Shown: positions 1-8,486 of the stretch, one piece after another
Position numbering within the stretch: the stretch's first letter is position 1
Layout of the letters: the number at the start of each line of letters is the position of its first letter
From: Clostridium sp. CX1
GTDB lineage: Bacteria > Bacillota > Clostridia > Clostridiales > Clostridiaceae
Direction: 5' to 3'
Assembly: GCF_025398335.1 (NCBI RefSeq)
Contig: NZ_JAODOO010000002.1
Coordinates: 1-64,000, forward strand
DNA length: 64,000 bases
Notes under the pieces: model-generated
Database searches by the model: none
What the model saw: the letters and a program-made list of their open reading frames with translations, nothing else
What the model was told of the DNA's origin: nothing
Position numbers and translations under genes: made by a program

Positions 1-1
1 T

Positions 2-592
2 CCAGTTTGGGGAAGGTTCTTAAATGCGGATGAGCTTGGAGGAAAGACTGGTGAGTTAATATCACATAATTTATTTGCATATTGTATGAATAATCCTGTA
101 AATCTAGATGATCCAAGTGGCTTTTGGCCTTATTGGAGAAAAGTATATGAAAAAGCAACAAATGTAGTAAATAAAGCGTTAGGAGTAGTCTCCCAAGCAA
201 TTAAATCTTTTAATAAAATATTGACGCCTCCTAATAATGCAACAAAACTAGTACTAATAGCAGGAATGGTTAAGGTTGCTGAAGCTAATCATACTGTTTA
301 TACTTTAAGAGATCCTATAACGTTTGATGTTAAATATGTTGGTAGGACTAAGAATCCTAAGGTAAGAAAGTTAAATCATAGGTTAACTCCTGGAAAAGAA
401 AATCTTGTATTTACTCCAGAAAAATCAAAGTTAAACTATCCACAAGCTAGAGGATTAGAACAAATACTATTTAATAAGTATGGTGGGATTGATAAGCTTT
501 TAAACAAGATAAGACCTATTAAGTTAAAAAACCCAAATTACTCACAATATATCAAAGAGGCTATAAAAATATTTAAACAAGGAGAGAATTAA
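2..592 (+). CDS. RHS/YD-repeat polymorphic toxin, C-terminal end (partial), GIY-YIG-like nuclease tip
   Basis: The reading frame is open from base 2, so the gene starts outside the window. The first residues carry the RHS core signature (WGRFLNADE, then LFAYCMNNPVNLDDPSG), which marks the junction where variable toxin tips begin. The tip that follows has a GIY-YIG/URI-nuclease pattern: VYTL, then VKYVGRT, an Arg/His cluster (RKLNHR), a Glu in GLEQILFNKYGG and an Asn in LLNKIRPI. By family knowledge such tips are DNA- or RNA-cutting toxins delivered to competitors. The next gene starts 4 bases later and looks like its immunity partner. The nuclease assignment rests on motif spacing only; the RHS assignment is firm. 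Confidence 0.8.
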   Translation, partial: PVWGRFLNADELGGKTGELISHNLFAYCMNNPVNLDDPSGFWPYWRKVYEKATNVVNKALGVVSQAIKSFNKILTPPNNATKLVLIAGMVKVAEANHTVYTLRDPITFDVKYVGRTKNPKVRKLNHRLTPGKENLVFTPEKSKLNYPQARGLEQILFNKYGGIDKLLNKIRPIKLKNPNYSQYIKEAIKIFKQGEN

Positions 593-596
593 ATTT

Positions 597-1043
597 ATGA
601 AGAAAAAAGGAAAATACTCAGTTGGAGATATTTTTCAGTTAAGAGTAGATGAAAAAGGAAACAAAGGATATGGCAGAATATTAAAAATAGATAGACCATC
701 TATTTTTATAGAACTATATAAGTTAGTGCCAACGATGAAAGAAGTAGCTCTTGAAGAAATAAGGCAATTAGAACCCATTTTAATGATTTGGAGTACTGAT
801 ACAGGTATTAAGAAGGGAGAGTGGAATATTATTGGAAATATTCCTGTCTTAGAAGAAGTTAAAATGCCTGACTTCTGGAAGTTTGATTTATTTGATGCTG
901 AAAAAGTAATTATTATAAGAAACAATGAAGAGTTTATAGTTAAGAAAGATCAGATAGGAGAAGCCCAGCCATTTGGAATATTTGGATATGAAGCTGTTTC
1001 AATAAGATATTTACACGAATTAAGAATAAGAGAACTAACTTAA
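597..1043 (+). CDS. Imm26-type immunity protein
   Basis: A 148-residue soluble protein starting with ATG 4 bases after the toxin stop; its ribosome-binding site (GGAGAG) lies inside the end of the toxin gene. The N-terminus (KYSVGDIFQLRVDEKGNKGYGRI) resembles the Imm26 family of polymorphic-toxin immunity proteins, which share a GDIF...GYGRI pattern. By position and family it should bind and neutralise the nuclease tip encoded just upstream, protecting the producer. No membrane segment or signal peptide is seen. The family call is from memory of the motif; the role as cognate immunity protein is inferred from position. Confidence 0.65.
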   Translation: MKKKGKYSVGDIFQLRVDEKGNKGYGRILKIDRPSIFIELYKLVPTMKEVALEEIRQLEPILMIWSTDTGIKKGEWNIIGNIPVLEEVKMPDFWKFDLFDAEKVIIIRNNEEFIVKKDQIGEAQPFGIFGYEAVSIRYLHELRIRELT

Positions 1044-1094
1044 TTTATAGTTGCTGGATATTAATTGTTAAATATATTTCATAAGAAATTTATA

Positions 1095-1134
1095 AGAGCT
1101 ATCAATGTGTTATGTTATACATATTGATAGCTCT
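1095..1134 (+). terminator. Hairpin after the immunity gene
   Basis: A 15-bp stem (AGAGCTATCAATGTG against CATATTGATAGCTCT, with one G-T pair) and a 10-base loop lie 50 bases after the immunity stop codon. The T-tract is weak (CTACTTATAT), so termination may be partial. Confidence 0.5.
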
Positions 1135-1230
1135 ACTTATATAAGGTATTTAACTAATAGGAAGAATATCTATGATAGTACATTTTAATTAATATCGGTA
1201 AACTGCATTTCTTTTATTGTAGAAAGCTAA

Positions 1231-1593
1231 TTCATTAATAAATTATATTATAAAGGAAAAATAACATATAATAATTACAGTTATACCTTGGAAGAGGGCA
1301 AAAGATTAAAATTGATAATAGTTAATGGATATAATATCAGTTTTAGATATAACGATTCAGGAATCAGAACGCAGAAAAATGCAAATGGAGTTACTAAAAA
1401 ATATTATTTAAGAGGAGATAAAGTAACATTTGGAGGTGCGACATGTTGCAAGTGGAAATTACTTGATATGACAGGAGGTGAGTTTATAGAAAGTAAAATA
1501 ACTGAGAGATTGATAAGAAACAGTTTATCAAGCACAGGAATAGATATATTAAGAATTACAGATGTTGGTAAGAATGCGAGTAGTTTGGGGTGA
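1231..1593 (+). pseudogene. RHS repeat remnant joined to an unknown tail
   Basis: The frame opens right after a stop at 1228 with no convincing start or ribosome-binding site. It translates to a typical RHS repeat segment (NGYNISFRYNDSGIRTQKNA, NGVTKKYYLRGDKVTF), then runs abruptly into about 50 residues unlike RHS (CCKWKLLDMTGGEFIESK and onward). The normal sequence after GDKVTF is missing. I read this as the scar of an internal deletion joining an RHS repeat to the tail of a displaced toxin tip, as is common behind active RHS genes. A TTG at 1288 could start a 101-residue product, but it lacks a good ribosome-binding site. Confidence 0.6.
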
Positions 1594-1598
1594 TTGGA

Positions 1599-1961
1599 GT
1601 GAATACTATAAGAAAAGTATACATTATTAAAGAACTGGCTCAGGAATTTATAAATCCACCTATCTTTGAAAAGGAGGGAGAAGATACAGTTCTCAAATTT
1701 GATTATGAAAGTGATAATGGAAAATATGAAGTAACTGGAATTGTTTTTAATAATTGTATTAATTATAGGTATGGTAAAGAAGAGAATCTTACTAAAGAAG
1801 ATGTTTTTGCTTATAATGCTATAGTAACTGTAGAAAATTCAGAATGGATAAAAGATGTCGTTGAGAATAAAATAAAAAACAAATACAATCATTATAAAAT
1901 CTACTTTGATGGGTTTGGAGTATATGAGTTTATTTCACAAGGCTATTCTAAGTTAAAATAA
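1599..1961 (+). CDS. Unknown small protein, possible orphan immunity protein
   Basis: About 120 residues, soluble and acidic, rich in Tyr, Asn and Glu; I do not recognise the family. A GTG at 1590 overlaps the stop of the RHS remnant, but the GTG at 1599 has a better-spaced GGGGTGA upstream and is preferred. Direct overlap with a decayed RHS/toxin tail is the usual arrangement of orphan immunity genes, which are kept after their toxin is lost. That role is inferred from context alone. No signal peptide, membrane helix or metal-binding motif is visible. Confidence 0.45.
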   Translation: MNTIRKVYIIKELAQEFINPPIFEKEGEDTVLKFDYESDNGKYEVTGIVFNNCINYRYGKEENLTKEDVFAYNAIVTVENSEWIKDVVENKIKNKYNHYKIYFDGFGVYEFISQGYSKLK

Positions 1962-1995
1962 TCTATTCTTAAATAAGTATAAAGGAGACTAAACT

Positions 1996-2535
1996 TTGAA
2001 CTATTTAGAACTAAGCAAAGAAGTTTCATATATTCTTAGGCATGAACCATGGAAGTATAAATTAGAACTAAATGCTGATGGATGGGTAAGCACATTAAAG
2101 CTAATAAATGCTTTAAAAGAAAATGATAAATGGTATAATATAACGGAAAGTGACTTGTATAAAATGATAGATTTATCAGATAAAAAGCGACATGAAATTG
2201 TTGATGGAAAAATTAGGGCACTGTATGGGCATTCAACACCAAATAAAGTTGAAAAAGTTCCTGTAGAACCGCCGGATATATTATATCATGGTACAGCACA
2301 AAGATTTATGTTATCAATAAAAAGATATGGTTTATTACCACAAGCTAGGCAGTATGTTCATTTGTCTACAAATAGAGATATTGCAATGCAGGTTGGTAGA
2401 AGGTATGATAATAATCCAGTGCTGCTACTCATTAATTCTAGAAAAGCATGGAAGAATGGGACTTCATTTTACTATGGAAGCGATACAATTTGGTTAGCTG
2501 ATTCGATTCCTGATAAGTATATTATTGAAATATAG
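1996..2535 (+). CDS. kptA: RNA 2'-phosphotransferase, KptA/Tpt1 family
   Basis: A 179-residue protein starting at TTG with AAAGGAG 8 bases upstream. KptA/Tpt1 enzymes remove an internal 2'-phosphate from RNA using NAD+, giving ADP-ribose 1'',2''-cyclic phosphate. The N-terminal winged-helix part has the expected LRHEPW with the conserved Arg-His pair and DGWV, then HEIVDGKIRALYGHS. The C-terminal ADP-ribosyltransferase-like part has LYHGTA, VHLSTNRDIA and QVGRR. Length is normal. The bacterial role is unclear because bacteria lack the eukaryotic tRNA ligase that creates the substrate. A position behind an RHS toxin/immunity cluster suggests RNA repair or transfer as accessory cargo, but that is only an inference. 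Confidence 0.88.
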   Translation: MNYLELSKEVSYILRHEPWKYKLELNADGWVSTLKLINALKENDKWYNITESDLYKMIDLSDKKRHEIVDGKIRALYGHSTPNKVEKVPVEPPDILYHGTAQRFMLSIKRYGLLPQARQYVHLSTNRDIAMQVGRRYDNNPVLLLINSRKAWKNGTSFYYGSDTIWLADSIPDKYIIEI

Positions 2536-2554
2536 ATATTAAAAACATTGTTAC

Positions 2555-2596
2555 AACCTAGCATTATCACCTATTGGTGATAGCTGGGTTCTTTTT
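2555..2596 (+). terminator. Rho-independent terminator of kptA
   Basis: AACCTAGC...ATCACC pairs across a TATT loop with GGTGAT...AGCTGGGTT, followed by CTTTTT. It begins about 20 bases after the kptA stop. Confidence 0.75.
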
Positions 2597-2674
2597 AAAG
2601 AAAGTAGTTTTTGATTAGTTTTTAGAAAGCAGAAAACTGTTTCCTGTTTTTTATCATTGAGTCTGACCTTATAG

Positions 2675-2712
2675 CCATCAACCTAGCAACAGCAAGGGTT
2701 GGTGTTTTTTTA
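2675..2712 (+). terminator. Second hairpin with T-run
   Basis: CATCAACC pairs with GGGTTGGTG (one G-T pair), followed by seven T. No gene lies directly upstream, so it may be a backup terminator or the tail of a lost gene. Confidence 0.5.
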
Positions 2713-2933
2713 AATTCCCAGTGTTGATATTTCCTAATAAATGTGTGAGATATAATTTATGTACCTAGTATTTAAAAATATATAGCTAATCCTATCTTTA
2801 TATGGTATAATGTTTCGGTGTTTCGACATTGAAAATTAAGATTTTTACGATTATTACACAGTAAGCAAAAGAATATTTTAATATACTTTGTTTATCAGTG
2901 AAAAATATATAGATAACAATGGAGGATTTGTAA

Positions 2934-4553
<1,620 letters not shown>

Positions 4554-4607
4554 AACAAGCAGAGAAATGTAGTAACATGTATATTTCATTAATATAAAGA
4601 AATTTGG

Positions 4608-4645
4608 AAGAGTGCAAAAATGTATTGATTTTTGCACTCTTTTAA
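4608..4645 (+). terminator. Rho-independent terminator of the ABC-F gene
   Basis: AAGAGTGCAAAAA pairs perfectly with TTTTTGCACTCTT across an 8-base loop, followed by TTTAAATTT. Confidence 0.8.
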
Positions 4646-4744
4646 ATTTCTCTCTTAAATATAATAGTATATAATTTAAGCATAGCTAGTTTATTAACTG
4701 TGAGATGATTATGATCAATACCTAGATTTAAGGAGAGTGAATTT

Positions 4745-5806
4745 ATGAAATCATCGGTATTTACCCTAGAGTCTTTTGATGGGTATCCATTAACCATTAA
4801 GTTAAGCACTCCAAATAAAAGTCAAGTGGGAAAACTTATTATTTTTGTACAGGGTACTGGACCCAACACCTATGATAATCATAGAAAAATAGAGGAAGTA
4901 GAATTTAACTATTTTGATTTATTTGCAAAAGAATTTTGTAAAAGGGATATTGCTTTTTGTCGTTGGAGCACAAGAGGATGTTCTATATCGGAAAATAGTC
5001 CTATGTATGTTAATATTGACGATGAAAAATATAAGAGTTATCTTCCTTCTACATCTGTTAGTGATATTGAATTTGTTGTAAATTATTTAAAAAATCAAGA
5101 ACAGTTTAAAAATACAAAAATAATTTTATTTGGATTTAGTGAAGGCTCGCAGATTGCACCATTGGTAGCGTTAAATGGTAAAGCAAATATTCATGCTTTG
5201 TTACTAGCAGGATATGCAAATGAAAATTTAAGGACAACTCTAGAATGGCAGTTATCAGGTGGAAGCTCAATGGTAAATATGTGTAAATGGTTTGACTATG
5301 AAAATAAGGGATATATAACAAAAGCTAATTTTGAAGAAGATAGATATCAGCTTCGTCAAACATACTTAGAAGATATCACTTTTGAAGATTATGATTTAGA
5401 CTATAATGGAATTATAGAACAAAAAGATTTTGAAATTATGCTAAGAGAATATAAAAATCAGGTCTTTAATGCAATAAATTCTGATGATGACGAATGGTTA
5501 AAAAATAACTATGAAGTTAGAATTACTTCTGCGTGGTGCAAAGAGCATTTTAAATTACCACCAGCAAAAGAGATTTTGGTAAAACTAAATATCCCTATTC
5601 ATATTTTTCACGGAAAAGATGATGCAAGTATACCGGTGCAGGATGTTCTAGACATTGATAAAACATTTAAAAAGCTAAAAAAGAATAATTTACATGTCAA
5701 TATTTTTGAAAACCATGACCATGATTTAAATTACTTATTATATCCAATGAAGGCTATTATTTCAGAAGGTTTGCAATCTATATTCCAAACTGCTGCTATT
5801 ATTTGA
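4745..5806 (+). CDS. Alpha/beta hydrolase with an inserted EF-hand pair
   Basis: A 353-residue cytosolic hydrolase. The core fold shows LIIFVQGTGP (oxyanion region), the nucleophile elbow GFSEGS (Ser132), an acid in HIFHGKDDASIP (about residue 290) and a His in FENHDHDLN (about residue 325), the Ser-Asp-His order of serine hydrolases. Between elbow and acid, in the lid position, are two EF-hand-like loops. The first, starting FDYENKGYITKANF (loop D184-N195), is degenerate at position 12. The second, DLDYNGIIEQKDF (loop D217-D228), has all canonical ligands: D1, D3, N5, G6, I8, D12. Calcium control of the lid is a plausible inference. The substrate is unknown. ATG start with AAGGAGAG 8 bases upstream; it stands alone. 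Confidence 0.8.
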   Translation: MKSSVFTLESFDGYPLTIKLSTPNKSQVGKLIIFVQGTGPNTYDNHRKIEEVEFNYFDLFAKEFCKRDIAFCRWSTRGCSISENSPMYVNIDDEKYKSYLPSTSVSDIEFVVNYLKNQEQFKNTKIILFGFSEGSQIAPLVALNGKANIHALLLAGYANENLRTTLEWQLSGGSSMVNMCKWFDYENKGYITKANFEEDRYQLRQTYLEDITFEDYDLDYNGIIEQKDFEIMLREYKNQVFNAINSDDDEWLKNNYEVRITSAWCKEHFKLPPAKEILVKLNIPIHIFHGKDDASIPVQDVLDIDKTFKKLKKNNLHVNIFENHDHDLNYLLYPMKAIISEGLQSIFQTAAII

Positions 5807-5898
5807 TTAATATATAAGTACTTCTAAATTAACGCATTATAGTCTTTTAATTAATAAAGTTTTTAATCTATAAAGTAATACTAATGAAGTTAAGACTT

Positions 5899-6066
5899 GA
5901 ACCAGGTGGGGGTTCAACCCCATCTGATTCTTAGTCGTACGAATCCAGGGACATAGCCGCTCGCAACGTACTCTTGGAGAAAAGCAGCGAACCAAAATCT
6001 TTGATTTTGTGTAAGTCACTTTCACACCCTGCGAGGGAGTATTAGAGCGGGTAGTCATCGGATAAA
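5899..6066 (+). ncRNA. Candidate structured RNA or repeat upstream of sodC
   Basis: About 170 bases with far more GC and pairing than the neighbourhood. Visible helices: a 13-bp hairpin at 5899-5930 (AGGTGGGG against CCCCATCT plus an outer stem); long-range pairs CCGCTC (5957-5962) with GAGCGG (6045-6050) and GTACTC (5968-5973) with GAGTAT (6037-6042); AAAATC-TTT-GATTTT; CCCT-GCG-AGGG near 6030. The last 25 bases recur with one mismatch at 60746-60770. It lies about 50 bases before sodC, so it may be a leader, an independent RNA or a mobile repeat. Strand is assumed from sodC; I do not recognise the family. The 73-codon frame on the minus strand looks accidental. Confidence 0.5.
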
Positions 6067-6112
6067 GAAAAATAGCATATCATAGTAGTGAAATAAATTA
6101 TGGAGGTATGCT

Positions 6113-6610
6113 ATGATTGCTGTAGCTCAAATTCGTGGAGGTAGCTTAGCACCAAGTCTTGTTGGAGTGGTGTGTTTTAGAGATGTACCTGGTGGAGTAG
6201 ATGTTTCTGTAGAAGTTAGGGGACTGCCTAAATACAAGCCTGCATCTGAAGGTAAGCCGCCTATTGGCCCTCATGGTTTTCATATACACGAGTCCGGTAA
6301 CTGTACTATGGGAGAATCAAAAAATCCATTTGCTGCTGCAGGAGGACATTGGAATCCAACTAATCAGCCTCATGGAAATCATGCTGGGGACTTTCCAGTG
6401 CTTTTTTCAAACAATGGTTACGCTAGGATGGTGTTTTTCACCAATAAGTTTAAAGTTTCAGATGTGATAGGTAAGACAGTAATAATTCATGAAAGTCCAG
6501 ATGATTATCGTTCACAGCCTGCAGGAGATTCCGGTAAGAGACTAGGCTGTGGGGTAATAAAAGCATATAACGCTTGTCCAGATCCGATGCCTAGAATGTA
6601 TTGTTATTAG
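6113..6610 (+). CDS. sodC: Cu/Zn-type superoxide dismutase family protein, no signal peptide
   Basis: 165 residues with the complete SodC metal site: H57 and H59 (GFHIHESGNC), bridging H79 (GGHWNP), then H87, H90 and D93 (PHGNHAGDFP), and H126 (IIHESPDDY). Cys64 and Cys146 (GKRLGCGVI) are placed for the family's disulfide, and the electrostatic-loop Arg follows in GKRLG. The enzyme dismutates superoxide to oxygen and peroxide. Unlike most bacterial SodC proteins it has no export signal: the ATG has GGAG upstream and the N-terminus (MIAVAQIRGG) is already the first beta strand. It should therefore be cytosolic, which is unusual. It is preceded by the structured element and is monocistronic. 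Confidence 0.88.
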   Translation: MIAVAQIRGGSLAPSLVGVVCFRDVPGGVDVSVEVRGLPKYKPASEGKPPIGPHGFHIHESGNCTMGESKNPFAAAGGHWNPTNQPHGNHAGDFPVLFSNNGYARMVFFTNKFKVSDVIGKTVIIHESPDDYRSQPAGDSGKRLGCGVIKAYNACPDPMPRMYCY

Positions 6611-6661
6611 AAAATGGTTATGAAAGCCCTATTATCGTTAAATAGTTAAATGCATTATAAT

Positions 6662-6710
6662 AAATTAAGCTAGAGTTTAGTTAATAAATGCTAAAACTCT
6701 AGCTTAATTT
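6662..6710. terminator. Bidirectional terminator between convergent genes
   Basis: A perfect 17-bp inverted repeat (AAATTAAGCTAGAGTTT and its complement) with a 15-base loop sits between the sodC stop and the convergent transporter stop. T-rich flanks exist on both strands. Confidence 0.8.
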
Positions 6711-6712
6711 AT

Positions 6713-7633
6713 TTATTCCTTTACACTGGAAGAATGTAGTTTCTTAGAAACATGTTTAAGGTTAAAAAACTTATTCTTGGTTTTTGAAATAATTACCGCA
6801 GTAAAAATTAATACACAGCCTAGAATCATCCTTAAGGTAACAAGCTCCTTCATTAGAATTACAGATAACAAGAAGCCAAACACAGATTCTAAAGATATTA
6901 TTATTGAAGCATGGGTGTCAGAGGTATATTTTTGTGCTATGTTTTGTACTAAAAAAGCTATAGTTGTATTAAATATAACAAGATAACCTATAGATAGTAC
7001 AGCATCAGTGGTAACAGATTTAATACTAGGTTCAAAGATTAATGCACTAATTAATGTAAGCGTACCGGCAATTAATAATTGAACCGTTGTTAGATGTATT
7101 GGATTAATATTTTTAACATAAATACCTATCAAAACGATTTGAAAGGCAAAAACAACAGCGAACATTAATGACAAGCTGTCGCCATAGCTGATAGACAAAC
7201 CGCCTTGTAAGCTTAATAAGCCAATACCGATTAGAGTTAACAATCCAGCGAAAAAGGAATAAATATCAGGTTTCTTTTTAACTATAATCCAGGAGATAAA
7301 GGGAACAATTATTGTATAGGAAGCTAATAAAAATGCCTGTTTTCCGGCGGTAGTATATTTAAGTCCTATAGTTTGTAAAGTTTGTCCAATATACAAAGAT
7401 AATCCCAAAATAATTCCAGATATAACACTTTTTCTATCTATTGTTTTCATCTTCTTAAAAAATATTATTCCTAAAAGTAATCCAGAGCATAAAAATCTAA
7501 AAGATAATAAGTAAAAGGGAGTCATTGTAAATAAGGCTATTTTACCAGCTATAAAGCCACCGCCCCAAATGATAGCAACTATTAAAAGGGCAATGTCTGC
7601 CATTAAAGCCTTATCCTTAGTTAAAGCTTGCAT
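6713..7633 (-). CDS. EamA/DMT-family transporter
   Basis: 306 residues with about ten hydrophobic helices in two repeats, the EamA/drug-metabolite transporter layout. The first helix contains IIWGGGFIAGKIAL and the repeats carry the conserved small-residue pairs and the 'last helix then KTKNKF' positive end of this family. It likely exports a small metabolite or amino acid; the substrate cannot be named. It is transcribed divergently from an XRE-cupin regulator with a 183-base shared spacer holding two near-identical 16-base repeats, so control by that regulator is likely. ATG start with AAAGGTGG upstream. Confidence 0.85.
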   Translation of the reverse strand: MQALTKDKALMADIALLIVAIIWGGGFIAGKIALFTMTPFYLLSFRFLCSGLLLGIIFFKKMKTIDRKSVISGIILGLSLYIGQTLQTIGLKYTTAGKQAFLLASYTIIVPFISWIIVKKKPDIYSFFAGLLTLIGIGLLSLQGGLSISYGDSLSLMFAVVFAFQIVLIGIYVKNINPIHLTTVQLLIAGTLTLISALIFEPSIKSVTTDAVLSIGYLVIFNTTIAFLVQNIAQKYTSDTHASIIISLESVFGFLLSVILMKELVTLRMILGCVLIFTAVIISKTKNKFFNLKHVSKKLHSSSVKE

Positions 7634-7675
7634 AATTATAAAGCCACCTTTCTTGTATAATATGTTGAATTAAAT

Positions 7676-7761
7676 TCATTATAATAAACAACCTTGAACC
7701 TATTATAGCAATTTTCAAAATGATGTTCAATATAAAATACAAAAATCACTATAATAAACAA
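7676..7761. promoter_or_regulatory. Paired 16-base direct repeats in the divergent spacer
   Basis: TCATTATAATAAACAA at 7676-7691 and TCACTATAATAAACAA at 7746-7761 match at 15 of 16 positions, 70 bp apart, between the EamA transporter and its divergent XRE-cupin regulator. They also contain TATAAT-like cores, so they may be operators overlapping the promoters. Confidence 0.45.
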
Positions 7762-7816
7762 ATTGATATGATATAATAAATGATAAGTTAAAGATTATAT
7801 CATTAGGAGATATTGT

Positions 7817-8374
7817 ATGGGAAAAATAAGTATTGGTAGAAAAATTATAGAATATAGAAGAAGCAAAGGATTAACTATAAGAGATTTCTCTGAGTTAACT
7901 GGATTAAGTGCTTCTCTTTTAAGTCAGTTAGAAAGAGATATGGCAAACCCTACCTTAAGTGTACTCCAGTCTATAGCTGATACACTTCAAATTCCTTTGT
8001 CTTCATTGTTTATGGAGGAAATTGACAACAAGTCCTTGATATTGAAAAAGGAAGATAGAAAACAAATATTTAATCCAGATGAAAAGCATGTTTTATACGA
8101 TATTTTAACTCCTAGCCCATTAAAATCTAATGTAGAGTTATTGCTTATGAATTTAAAGGCTAATAGTGAAACCTATGGAGGATTTTCAGAACATGAAGGA
8201 GAGGAAATAGCCTTTGTTTTAGAAGGAGAAACCTATATAGTATTTGAAAACGAAGAATTTCTTCTATACGAAGGAGATACAGCAAGAATACTTCCAAATA
8301 GAAAGCATAAGTTTAAGAACTCTACAGATAAGGATGTAAAGGTATTGTTTATAAAGAGTAAGCCTATCTACTAG
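7817..8374 (+). CDS. XRE-family regulator with C-terminal cupin domain
   Basis: 185 residues. An N-terminal helix-turn-helix (about 5-62: GRKIIEYRRSKGLTIRDFSE, LTGLSASLLSQLERDMANPT) is followed by a small-molecule-binding cupin (about 105-185: FSEHEGEEIAFVLEGE, YEGDTARILPNRKHKF). This PuuR/SinR-like design usually regulates a neighbouring transport or catabolic gene in response to a metabolite. The divergent EamA exporter is the obvious target, together with autoregulation through the repeated sites in the spacer. ATG start with TAGGAGAT upstream. Ligand unknown. Confidence 0.88.
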   Translation: MGKISIGRKIIEYRRSKGLTIRDFSELTGLSASLLSQLERDMANPTLSVLQSIADTLQIPLSSLFMEEIDNKSLILKKEDRKQIFNPDEKHVLYDILTPSPLKSNVELLLMNLKANSETYGGFSEHEGEEIAFVLEGETYIVFENEEFLLYEGDTARILPNRKHKFKNSTDKDVKVLFIKSKPIY

Positions 8375-8429
8375 TTAACTGCAAATTTTAATAATAGCCG
8401 CTGTGAAACAGCTTTTACCGGATATTTCA

Positions 8430-8463
8430 AAAGCCAATACTTAACATACTAAGCATTGGCTTT
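8430..8463. terminator. Bidirectional terminator
   Basis: AAAGCCAATACTTA pairs with TAAGCATTGGCTTT (one mismatch) between convergent genes, with A/T-rich flanks on both sides. Confidence 0.7.
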
Positions 8464-8486
8464 AAAATGTAAAAAAACAATCTATA

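Noticed and set aside
635-925. Minus-strand frame opposite the Imm26-type gene
   Set aside because: Shadow of a real gene; no start signal.
5837-6058. 73-codon open frame on the minus strand
   Set aside because: It coincides with the structured element, has unusual Arg/Cys/Pro composition and no ribosome-binding site; base pairing explains the sequence better.
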